Shown here piece by piece: positions 44,378 to 52,163 of a DNA stretch of 64,000 bases (position 1 is the first letter of the stretch; every line of letters starts with the position of its first letter). The notes beneath the pieces were generated by a model that worked only from the letters and a program-made list of their open reading frames with translations, made no database searches and was not told where the DNA came from. This DNA is from Polynucleobacter sp. SHI8 (GTDB taxonomy: Bacteria > Pseudomonadota > Gammaproteobacteria > Burkholderiales > Burkholderiaceae). Position numbers and translations under genes: made by a program. The stretch covers positions 1,302,001-1,366,000 of the forward strand of contig NZ_AP027204.1 of NCBI RefSeq assembly GCF_027944005.1, read 5' to 3'.

Positions 44378-45574
44378 ATGTTCTATACCTGTTCCGCACT
44401 TTGCTCAGACCCAAGTCATCAACATGGCTCTTATGAATCTCCTCAGATGCTTGCTGGAAAAGCAGTTGCTAAAGCCGCAAGCAAAAAGAGTGCTGCTACT
44501 GTTGATAAGAAATCCACAGCAAAAAAATTAACAAGCCCAACACAGCGTGTGGTTAAAAACCGTAAAGGTCAACATGTGGTTGTCGATATTCACTGTCATT
44601 ATTTAAACCCTGAAGTGAATGCAAAAACAACACATCTAAATGCAGCCTCTTATGATCCAACGGTGATTTACGCTACTGAGTTAACAAATGAAACTAACGT
44701 TTTACAAATGAAGACCCGTGCTCCCAAGCTCATGGGTGTTGAAGAGCGTTTAAAAGATATGGACAAAATGGGCGTAGATATTCAAGCGGTTGCTCCTGCA
44801 CCTTATCATTATTTTTATTTCACTGAAGCTGAACTCGGTGCAAGTCTTGCACGTGAAGTCAATGATGGTATTGCCAATGTCGTTGCTGGCAATCCTGACC
44901 GTTTTGTTGGTATGGGCTCCGTACCTTTACAAAATGTCGATATGGCAGTAAAAGAATTAGAGTACTGTGTCAAAACTTTAGGTCTTAAGGGAGTTGAAAT
45001 TTGCACGAATGTGAATGGTAAAAACCTGACTGATCCAAGCTTAGGTCTAGAAAAGTTTTTCGCGAAAGCAAACGAACTGGGTTGCGTGATTTTTATGCAT
45101 CCATTAGGTTTTACTCAAGGTGAACGTTTAACCAATCACTACTTCAACAATGTGATTGGTAATCCTTTAGAAACGACTGTTGCCGTTAGCCATTTGATTT
45201 TCGATGGTGTGGTAGCGCGATATCCTAAAATCAAATTCATTTGCGCACATGGTGGCGGTTTCTTAGCACACTACTGGGCACGTATGGATCATGCTTGGGG
45301 AGCTCGTAAAGATACTCGTACAGTGATCAAGAAAAAACCTTCTTCTTATTTAGAGAAGTTCTATTTTGATACGATTACGCATGATTCAGAAATGCTCGGT
45401 AACTTGATCCGTCGTTTCGGTGCAGATCACGTGATGCTCGGTACAGATTACCCTTATGATATGGCTGATGATCACCCATTACAAACCATCCGTGGAGTTA
45501 AAAAACTATCAGTTGCTGATCGTCAGTTAATTGAAGGTGGTAATGCAGTCAAAATGATGAAAATTAAACTGTAA
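44378..45574 (+). CDS. ACMSD-like amidohydrolase family protein with basic N-terminal extension
   Basis: A 398-residue amidohydrolase_2 member, a family of metal-dependent hydrolases and non-oxidative decarboxylases such as 2-amino-3-carboxymuconate 6-semialdehyde decarboxylase. Metal ligands are visible: HxH in VDIHCHYLNPE (about residue 72), a histidine in IFMHPLGF, another in FICAHGGGFL, and the aspartate in LGTDYPYDM. The first 65 residues are an added cysteine- and histidine-containing segment (FYTCSALCSDPSHQHG) and a lysine/alanine-rich stretch. GAGG upstream of ATG 44378 supports this start. It follows livF by 59 bases and ends in a strong terminator. Confidence 0.85.
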   Translation: MFYTCSALCSDPSHQHGSYESPQMLAGKAVAKAASKKSAATVDKKSTAKKLTSPTQRVVKNRKGQHVVVDIHCHYLNPEVNAKTTHLNAASYDPTVIYATELTNETNVLQMKTRAPKLMGVEERLKDMDKMGVDIQAVAPAPYHYFYFTEAELGASLAREVNDGIANVVAGNPDRFVGMGSVPLQNVDMAVKELEYCVKTLGLKGVEICTNVNGKNLTDPSLGLEKFFAKANELGCVIFMHPLGFTQGERLTNHYFNNVIGNPLETTVAVSHLIFDGVVARYPKIKFICAHGGGFLAHYWARMDHAWGARKDTRTVIKKKPSSYLEKFYFDTITHDSEMLGNLIRRFGADHVMLGTDYPYDMADDHPLQTIRGVKKLSVADRQLIEGGNAVKMMKIKL

Positions 45575-45588
45575 TTTTTATCATCAAG

Positions 45589-45621
45589 AAAAAGGGCTCA
45601 TTTTTGATGAGCCCTTTTTTT
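45589..45621. terminator. Bidirectional rho-independent terminator
   Basis: A 12-bp stem (AAAAAGGGCTCA against TGAGCCCTTTTT, the inner ten pairs around GGGCTC) with a seven-base loop (45601-45607) and T/A runs on both sides. It lies 15 bases after the amidohydrolase stop and just beyond the end of the convergent binding-protein gene, so it can end both transcripts. Confidence 0.9.
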
Positions 45622-45626
45622 ACATT

Positions 45627-46877
45627 TTATCTCTCAATATTATTGGATGGTGGGTAATCTCTAGAATAAACGGGATTAGCCAAGAACTCAGAACTCTTAT
45701 ATTTCCAAAATTGCGTCACCCCAGGATAAGTTTTCAGAATCGTATTCGTGAGTTTGCCGTTAACACGTTCTACTTTACGAATATAAATATCCATTACAGG
45801 ATTGCCTAAAGCGTCAAGTGTAATTTTGCCTCTTGGATCATTCGAAACTTGCACATTACGTAGTGCAGTCATGAACGATTTTTTATCTTCAATATTCGAT
45901 TTATTATCTTTCAAAGCTTGTTCAAGCATCAGCATTGCACCGTAAGCCCCAACTGAATAATATCCTGGAGCTTGTTTGTAATTGGTGAGCATCCCTTGAT
46001 TGAACTTAGTATTGTTTGGATTATTAATCGTTTGCGCATACCACCCTGGTGAAATCACGCCAATAGCTTCATCGCCCATTGAACCTAAAATACCTTCATC
46101 AACCGCGGTCATATTTCCGAGAACAGGAATCTTACCTTGCATACCGTACTCTTTATATTGACGTAAGAATTTAACGCCATTGCTACCAGCATACGCAATG
46201 TAAATAGCATCGACGTTCGATTTAATTTGGCTAATATAAGCTCCATAGTCTGCGGTATTAAGTGGTGACCAAAGCTTTTGTACAACTTTTCCACCGTTCT
46301 CTTCAAAGGTTCTTTGAAAGCCTCCAACGTTCTCATGTCCAAAGGCAAAATCGTCCCCTAAAATAGCAATGCGTTTGTATTTAAGCTCTTTGGCCACATA
46401 CTCACCAAAGGGATGATTCGGTTGTGCTGAACTACCTACGGCTCTAACAAACCATGGATTAGGTTTACGCTGGGTTAAATCTTCAGCACCTGCAGATGGC
46501 GATATCGTTGGAATCTCTGCTTTACGAATATAGTCATCAACCGCCAGTGCTTCAAAGGCCGCCAAAGGTCCAATCACTACATTGACTTTATCTTTCTCAA
46601 CTAGTTCTTGAATTTTAGTTTTAGTAATTGCTGGTTGCCCCCCAGTATCAGCGACAAAAAGCTCTACTTTACGTCCTGCAATCATATTGTTATGCTCTTT
46701 TAAATAGAGCTTTAAGCCATCCTCCATTTGTATTCCACCAGCAGCTAAAGCTCCCGATTTAATGGTCAAAAAGCCAACTCGAATCGGATCATTTGGGCCT
46801 GCATATGACATATTCGTAGCGAAAAGAAAAAGAAATACTGAAATGAATCGATGCAAAAAAGCACTCTGTATTGTCAT
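45627..46877 (-). CDS. Orphan branched-chain-type ABC substrate-binding protein with Sec signal
   Basis: A 416-residue LivK-like protein, clearly paralogous to the protein at 39812 (shared IGPLAAFEALAVDDYIRK, DLTQRKPNPWFVRA, TQFWKY...EFLANPVYSRDYPP). The signal peptide is an ordinary Sec type ending at MSYAG, without twin arginines. The ATG at 46877 is preferred over 46889 because GGAG lies six bases upstream. No permease or ATPase genes adjoin it; it may feed the importer at 39812-44318. It is divergent from an alpha/beta-hydrolase homologue. Confidence 0.9.
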   Translation of the reverse strand: MTIQSAFLHRFISVFLFLFATNMSYAGPNDPIRVGFLTIKSGALAAGGIQMEDGLKLYLKEHNNMIAGRKVELFVADTGGQPAITKTKIQELVEKDKVNVVIGPLAAFEALAVDDYIRKAEIPTISPSAGAEDLTQRKPNPWFVRAVGSSAQPNHPFGEYVAKELKYKRIAILGDDFAFGHENVGGFQRTFEENGGKVVQKLWSPLNTADYGAYISQIKSNVDAIYIAYAGSNGVKFLRQYKEYGMQGKIPVLGNMTAVDEGILGSMGDEAIGVISPGWYAQTINNPNNTKFNQGMLTNYKQAPGYYSVGAYGAMLMLEQALKDNKSNIEDKKSFMTALRNVQVSNDPRGKITLDALGNPVMDIYIRKVERVNGKLTNTILKTYPGVTQFWKYKSSEFLANPVYSRDYPPSNNIER

Positions 46878-46889
46878 TGAAGTCTCCAT

Positions 46890-46929
46890 TTGTAATATTG
46901 TTTATTGAACTGAATATGTTATATTACAA
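46890..46929. promoter_or_regulatory. Inverted repeat in the divergent region before the orphan binding protein
   Basis: TTGTAATAT (46890-46898) and ATATTACAA (46921-46929) are exact reverse complements separated by 22 bases, in the gap between two divergent genes. It does not match the AATGATCAA dyads of the neighbouring cluster, so this pair of genes may be under separate control. Confidence 0.35.
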
Positions 46930-46998
46930 CGAGTTAGTGATGATAACTTTTTTATCACTCGTACATTTATAACAATCTAAATATAAAGACACTTTCTC

Positions 46999-47793
46999 AT
47001 GCAGATGCATTCTTTTGAAACACATCAAATTAGTAATCAAGGAAAAAATTTAAGTTTTAAATCTGCTGGTTCTGGACAAGCAATTGTCTTATTTCATTCT
47101 TTACTAGCTGATCAATCTAGCTGGGATTTAATTACTCCAAGCTTGATCAAAACACATCAAGTGATTCAATTAAGTCTTCCTGGTTTTGATGAGTCTGATT
47201 TTGTAGGCGGCTCGTTAGATGCTATTTCTGATCAAATTGCCGAAGTCATTCATTCTTTAAAACTTACTCAAGCCCCTATTTTTATGGGTAATGGTTATGG
47301 TGGTTTTGTTGCTTTAAATACTGCTCTTAGACATCCTCAATTGCCTGCTAAATTAGTCTTAGCGGACTGTGGAGCATGTTTTTCAGAACCTGGTCGTGCC
47401 GCATTTAGGGGTATGTCAGAAAATGCTAAAAACAAAGGCTTGATTGCGATTGCTGATGTAGCGATGCGTCGTTTATTCGCTCCTGAATATCAAACACAAC
47501 ATCCACAATTAATTGCTGATCGTAAAGAACGCTTTTTAAATATCCATATGGATACTTTTCAAGGAGCTTGCGCAGCTTTATCAACGATGGATTTAAGACC
47601 ACTGGTCACCAATTTAGCTATTCCGTCTTTAGTCGTGGTTGGCGAATTCGATGAGGCAACTCCAGTCCCAATGTCTGAGGAGCTAGCAAAATTACTCCCC
47701 AATGCGCAGTTAAAAATATTACCTGGACTTGCTCACGTTCCACAACTGCAAGATCCTCATGCATTTTTAGAAGCAATTCATTCTTTTATCTAA
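46999..47793 (+). CDS. Alpha/beta-hydrolase fold protein lacking the nucleophile serine
   Basis: A 264-residue alpha/beta-hydrolase fold protein. The oxyanion region is GSGQAIVLFHSLLADQSSW, the acid D218 lies in VVVGEFDEATP and the histidine H246 in LPGLAHVPQL. The nucleophile elbow, normally GxSxG, reads G-N-G-Y-G-G, with glycine at position 99 (codon 47293-47295) where serine is expected. So it may be inactive as an esterase or may have a different mechanism. It is followed after 25 bases by a beta-hydroxyacid dehydrogenase gene on the same strand. Confidence 0.82.
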   Translation: MQMHSFETHQISNQGKNLSFKSAGSGQAIVLFHSLLADQSSWDLITPSLIKTHQVIQLSLPGFDESDFVGGSLDAISDQIAEVIHSLKLTQAPIFMGNGYGGFVALNTALRHPQLPAKLVLADCGACFSEPGRAAFRGMSENAKNKGLIAIADVAMRRLFAPEYQTQHPQLIADRKERFLNIHMDTFQGACAALSTMDLRPLVTNLAIPSLVVVGEFDEATPVPMSEELAKLLPNAQLKILPGLAHVPQLQDPHAFLEAIHSFI

Positions 47794-47818
47794 GTATCGA
47801 TAACCTAAAAGGACATTT

Positions 47819-48814
47819 ATGGCAACGACAAAAAAATTAGCTCCAGTTCGAGTTCCAGTCACTAGAGTTTCAACTAAAAAAATTGAAGAATCTCATGTTA
47901 AACCAATCGTTGGATTTATCGGTCTTGGTATCATGGGTTCTGCAATGGCTTCCAATCTAAACCAAGCAGGATTCCACGTGTTTGGTTTTGACCCCAGCCC
48001 AAAGCAACAAAAGGTGATGAAAAAAGAAGGGATTGATATTCAAACTACTGCAGCAGATGTTGCAGCGAATGCTAATTTAATCTTACTATCCCTTCCCTCT
48101 GTTGGTGCTCTGATGAGTGTTGTGAATGAAATCATCACTAAGGCGAAAAAAGGCACGGTTGTTGCTGAATTAGGGACTCTTCCTATCGAAGCTAAAGAGC
48201 TTGCTCGTGATACTCTTGCAAAAGCTGGCATTATTCTTTTAGATTGCCCATTATCTGGCACCGGCGCTCAAGCCAAAACAAGAGATCTAGTTGTGTATGC
48301 GAGTGGTGATAAAAAAGCTATTCAGAAAATGTCTCCCGTTTTCGAAGGCTTTGCTCGTGCTATGTACAACATCGGTGAATTTGGTCAAGGTATGAAAATG
48401 AAGTTAGTCGCTAACCATTTAGTGGCGATTCACAATGTGGCTTCTGCTGAGGCGATTTTATTAGGTGTTCAAATGGGGCTGGATGCGCATCAAATCGTCG
48501 AAGTGATTGGTAATAGCGCGGGTAGCTCAAGAATGTTCCAAGTGCGTGGTCCTGCAATGGCGAATCGAACATGGGGTGATGCCACCATGAAAATTGATGT
48601 TTGGAATAAAGATATGCATCTTATTGGAGACGCCATTGAGTCGTATGCTGTGCCAGCTCCGGTGTTTGCTTCTTGTATTCCTGTCTATAACGCTGCAAAT
48701 GCCCTTGGACATGCAAAAGATGACACTGCTGTAGTTTATAAAGTGCTTGAAAACTGGTCTGCACCTTTGGCAAAAAAAGAATCTAGCAAGAAAAAGAAAA
48801 AATCAAAGAAATAA
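47819..48814 (+). CDS. Beta-hydroxyacid dehydrogenase, copy B, with lysine-rich tails
   Basis: A 331-residue enzyme of the 3-hydroxyisobutyrate dehydrogenase family, with Rossmann motif GFIGLGIMGSAMASNL, substrate loop DCPLSGTGAQAKTRDL and catalytic lysine in MKLVANHLVAIHN. It carries about 28 extra residues at the N-terminus (TTKKLAPVRVPVTRVSTKK) and a C-terminal tail of almost only lysine and serine (KKESSKKKKKSKK), not needed for the fold. A paralogue without tails is at 38592. AAAGGA precedes the ATG. It abuts the convergent helicase gene. Confidence 0.87.
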   Translation: MATTKKLAPVRVPVTRVSTKKIEESHVKPIVGFIGLGIMGSAMASNLNQAGFHVFGFDPSPKQQKVMKKEGIDIQTTAADVAANANLILLSLPSVGALMSVVNEIITKAKKGTVVAELGTLPIEAKELARDTLAKAGIILLDCPLSGTGAQAKTRDLVVYASGDKKAIQKMSPVFEGFARAMYNIGEFGQGMKMKLVANHLVAIHNVASAEAILLGVQMGLDAHQIVEVIGNSAGSSRMFQVRGPAMANRTWGDATMKIDVWNKDMHLIGDAIESYAVPAPVFASCIPVYNAANALGHAKDDTAVVYKVLENWSAPLAKKESSKKKKKSKK

Positions 48815-50122
48815 TTAATTTAATTTTCGATAAAACTCTTTGACGTGTGCATCCGTGCGCACGTCATTATTTTTTATGGGTTGGAGTAATTCAATTCCTT
48901 CGAGCGTGGTGCATCTACTCAATGCCACATAAACCTGACCAGGCGCAAAGCTGCCACCGGTTAAATCGACTCTCACCTTCTCGAGTGTCTTTCCTTGGCT
49001 TTTATGAATAGTCACTGCCCATGCAAGCATCAAAGGAAACTGCTCAAACTTTCCATTAACTACTGGTTTAATTTGCTGTTCTTTTTCGTCAAATTCGTAT
49101 TGATAAGACTCCCAGGCAAAAATAGGCACTTCTACAAGGTGCCTTAACTTCGATGATGCATGCACACTCACATCCAACTCAACCGTGATGGAGTCTGTCT
49201 CAAATTGCACAACCTTGCCCAAGGTGCCATTCATCCAACGCCTTGGAATATTTCGGTCATTCGCTGTAAACATCACTCGAGCGCCGAGTTTTAATGTCAA
49301 ATCGAGCGGAGACGGAAGGTTTCTTTCATCTACATTGAATTTACCATCAATGCGACCTTTATAAATACGTGTTTCTGTATCAAGCAGACGCATTTCTTTA
49401 GCATTAATGCTATCTGCACGATGGTTCGTGGTAGTAAGCGTAATCGCTTGATTATCAGTCCCCATATTAGGCCGATAACACGTTTCATTAATAATTTGTA
49501 ATGCCATACTGACATCATGATTCATCCGTACTTTATTGAGTAATTGTGTGAAGGACTGGTCTTTTTGACGAAAGATTTTAATGAGTTCAATATAGGTTAG
49601 TTCAGAGCGATGCAAAATATTAGCATTAAAGAAATAAGCCGCCTCGTACCCTCTTTCCCGTAAAACTTCCATTTCTTCTTGACGAACTACGGGTGGTAAT
49701 TGAAACAAATCACCAACAAAAATGACTTGTATGCCACCAAAGGGGTGTCCCTCCCTAGGACCATTAGCACGTAAAAACATATCAATGGCATCAACCATAT
49801 CTGCTCGAACCATTGAAATTTCATCAATAATTAAAACACCTAGCTTGTTGTAGAGGCGTCGATCTTTTAATTTTTTAATATCGTTTTCAGGAAAAATCAA
49901 ACGTGGTGGAAAACGAAAAAAAGAATGGATAGTAACGCCTCGAACTTGAAGAGCCGCTACACCGGTTGGTGCAACTACAGCAACCTGCTCAGTGAGGTTA
50001 TTACGTAAATAATTGACAAGGGTAGTTTTACCGGTACCAGCTCGACCGCTAATAAAGATAAATGGATCTTTTCTTGCAACCGCCTCTAAAACAGCTTCAT
50101 ACTCTGGTGTGATTTCTATCAA
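48815..50122 (-). CDS. PIF1-like superfamily 1 DNA helicase
   Basis: A 435-residue helicase with Walker A SGRAGTGKTTL at about residues 24-33, motif Ib-like APTGVAALQVRGVTIHSFF, Walker B LIIDEISMV, and C-terminal motifs WAVTIHKSQGKTL and QVYVALSRCTTLEGI, which together mark the PIF1/RecD2-type group. It lacks extra domains. Role is probably in replication or recombination through structured DNA. It lies in a catabolic region without link to its neighbours, and it is nine bases downstream of the DsbA-like gene. Confidence 0.88.
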   Translation of the reverse strand: MIEITPEYEAVLEAVARKDPFIFISGRAGTGKTTLVNYLRNNLTEQVAVVAPTGVAALQVRGVTIHSFFRFPPRLIFPENDIKKLKDRRLYNKLGVLIIDEISMVRADMVDAIDMFLRANGPREGHPFGGIQVIFVGDLFQLPPVVRQEEMEVLRERGYEAAYFFNANILHRSELTYIELIKIFRQKDQSFTQLLNKVRMNHDVSMALQIINETCYRPNMGTDNQAITLTTTNHRADSINAKEMRLLDTETRIYKGRIDGKFNVDERNLPSPLDLTLKLGARVMFTANDRNIPRRWMNGTLGKVVQFETDSITVELDVSVHASSKLRHLVEVPIFAWESYQYEFDEKEQQIKPVVNGKFEQFPLMLAWAVTIHKSQGKTLEKVRVDLTGGSFAPGQVYVALSRCTTLEGIELLQPIKNNDVRTDAHVKEFYRKLN

Positions 50123-50131
50123 GGTAATTCT

Positions 50132-50803
50132 TTATTCAGTAACATTAGTGGACTGTTCAGCTGCTATTTGACGCAATGCATTAGCAAAAACTTCTGCTGG
50201 TTGACCACCTTGAATTAGGTACTTTCCCTCCACAATGACCGATGGCACTGCAGTAATGCCAATCGTCTTGTAATACTCTAAGGCCTCTCGAACATCACTC
50301 GTGTACTGATCTGACTCAAGAACTAGTTTCGCTTGAGAAACATTTAAACCTGCTCTGCGAACTGCATCAAAAAGAACTTCAGGATCATCTAAATTTTGAT
50401 TCAGAGTGAAATATGCAGTGAGTAACTCTCGCTTTAATAAATACTGAGCGGCTAAGCTAATCTCAGTTTGCGCCCAATGCAGGAGACGATGACAATTGAA
50501 AGTGTTATACACACGTGGTCGAATTTGTTCATTAAATGGAAAACCGACGGCATTTGCTCGTGATTGAATCTGATGTTGATTTTTTCGAATCTCTTCTTCA
50601 GAAGATCCATACTTTTGAGTAAGGTGCTCCATTGTATCTTGACCACCTTTTGGCATATTTGGATTGAGCTCAAACGGATGAAATTGCAATTCGACTTGTA
50701 TTTCATTCTTAACCTGATCAAGGGCTTGCTCCAAAGAGCCTAAGCCAATCGCACACCATGGACATGCCACATCTGAAACAAAGTCAATACGGATATTTTT
50801 CAT
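50132..50803 (-). CDS. DsbA-family oxidoreductase (FrnE-like)
   Basis: A 223-residue thioredoxin-fold protein with a CPWC active site near residue 14 (DVACPWCAIGLG) and the helical insert and RVYNTFNCHRLLHWA of the FrnE subgroup. The cis-proline loop is in GITAVPSVIVEG. There is no signal peptide, so it is cytoplasmic, unlike DsbA. Such enzymes act in oxidative stress or as 2-hydroxychromene-2-carboxylate isomerase-like glutathione enzymes. It is divergent from the Rieske oxygenase gene. Confidence 0.88.
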   Translation of the reverse strand: MKNIRIDFVSDVACPWCAIGLGSLEQALDQVKNEIQVELQFHPFELNPNMPKGGQDTMEHLTQKYGSSEEEIRKNQHQIQSRANAVGFPFNEQIRPRVYNTFNCHRLLHWAQTEISLAAQYLLKRELLTAYFTLNQNLDDPEVLFDAVRRAGLNVSQAKLVLESDQYTSDVREALEYYKTIGITAVPSVIVEGKYLIQGGQPAEVFANALRQIAAEQSTNVTE

Positions 50804-50902
50804 CTACATTCTCTAATTTATACACTAACATACATAGAATAATCTAATTTTCAATGTACGATTGAGTTTCAGTACAATAAGTCTTTCAAGAGCAATTCCG
50901 TC

Positions 50903-52162
50903 ATGACAAATACGACCTTTCCAACCAACAACAATTGGTCAGAATCTGGCTCAAGCAGAATCCCATTTTGGGCATATACTGACAAAGATATTTACCAAAA
51001 AGAGTTAGATCGTCTTTTTTATAATCAACATTGGTGTTACGTTGGACTAGAAGCAGAAATCCCCAATTTAGGAGACTTTAAACGCACTGTCATTGGTGAA
51101 AGATCTGTCATTGTCTCTAGAGATCTTGAAGGAGTTATCCACGTTCTTGAAAATGTCTGCGCCCATCGTGGTATGCAATTTTGCCGCGAAAGACATGGTA
51201 ATAAAAAAGAGTTTGTTTGCCCCTACCATCAATGGAACTATAACTTAAAGGGTGATTTACAAGGCGTTCCTTTTCGCCGCGGCGTGAAAAAAGATGGACA
51301 AATACAAGGGGGAATGCCAAAAGATTTCAACCCAACTGACCACAGTCTCAATCGCTTAAAAGTTGCCACTAGAGGCGGGGTAATATTTGCCTCATTTGAT
51401 CATTCTGTCGAATCGCTGGAAGACTATTTAGGTCCTGATATTGTGCATTATTTCGATCGCTTATTTGATGGTCGAGAGTTAACTATTTTGGGTTACAACA
51501 GACAACGTATTCCAGGCAACTGGAAGTTGATGCAAGAGAATATCAAAGACCCCTACCATCCTGGATTACTTCATACTTGGTTCATTACCTACGGTCTCTG
51601 GCGTGCGGATAATGAATCTAAACTGCGGATGGATCGTCATTTTCGTCACGCCGCAATGATCTCAACCCGAGGGAATGCTGGCGTCAAATCACAAGAAGTC
51701 ACCGCTGGGGTAACAAGCTTTAAAGATGCAATGGAAATCAATGATAAAAGATTGATTGATATCGTCCCAGAAGATTGGTGGAACGGTCCAACCGCAGTGA
51801 TGCTAACGATTTTCCCTTCAGTCATTATTCAACAACAGGTCAATAGTGTGTCAACCAGGCACATCCAACCCAATGGTAATGGTTCTTTCGATTTTGTATG
51901 GACCCATTTTGGTTTTGCGGAAGATACTCCCGAAATGACTGAGCGCCGACTGATTCAGGCAAATTTATTCGGGCCAGCAGGATTTGTTTCTGCTGATGAT
52001 GGAGAAGTAATTGAGCTTTCTCAAATGGGCTTTGAACAAAAACCGTCACACCAAGTGATTGCACAACTCGGTGGTGTTGAATGTGAAAATACGGAACATA
52101 TGGTTACTGAAACACTCATTCGAGGTATGTATAACTATTGGCGTAAAGTGATGGAAATTTAA
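50903..52162 (+). CDS. Rieske non-heme iron oxygenase large subunit (salicylate 5-hydroxylase/anthranilate dioxygenase-like)
   Basis: A 419-residue ring-hydroxylating oxygenase alpha subunit. The Rieske centre is CAHRG...CPYHQW (C-x-H and C-x2-H), and the mononuclear iron ligands lie in ENIKDPYHPGLLHTW. The whole sequence strongly resembles NagG (salicylate 5-hydroxylase) and AndAc-type large subunits (VPFWAYT-like start, SVIIQQQVNSVSTRHIQPNG). It should hydroxylate salicylate to gentisate or act on anthranilate; the two cannot be told apart here. The small subunit gene follows after one base; ferredoxin and reductase genes are missing nearby. Confidence 0.88.
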   Translation: MTNTTFPTNNNWSESGSSRIPFWAYTDKDIYQKELDRLFYNQHWCYVGLEAEIPNLGDFKRTVIGERSVIVSRDLEGVIHVLENVCAHRGMQFCRERHGNKKEFVCPYHQWNYNLKGDLQGVPFRRGVKKDGQIQGGMPKDFNPTDHSLNRLKVATRGGVIFASFDHSVESLEDYLGPDIVHYFDRLFDGRELTILGYNRQRIPGNWKLMQENIKDPYHPGLLHTWFITYGLWRADNESKLRMDRHFRHAAMISTRGNAGVKSQEVTAGVTSFKDAMEINDKRLIDIVPEDWWNGPTAVMLTIFPSVIIQQQVNSVSTRHIQPNGNGSFDFVWTHFGFAEDTPEMTERRLIQANLFGPAGFVSADDGEVIELSQMGFEQKPSHQVIAQLGGVECENTEHMVTETLIRGMYNYWRKVMEI

Positions 52163-52163
52163 G

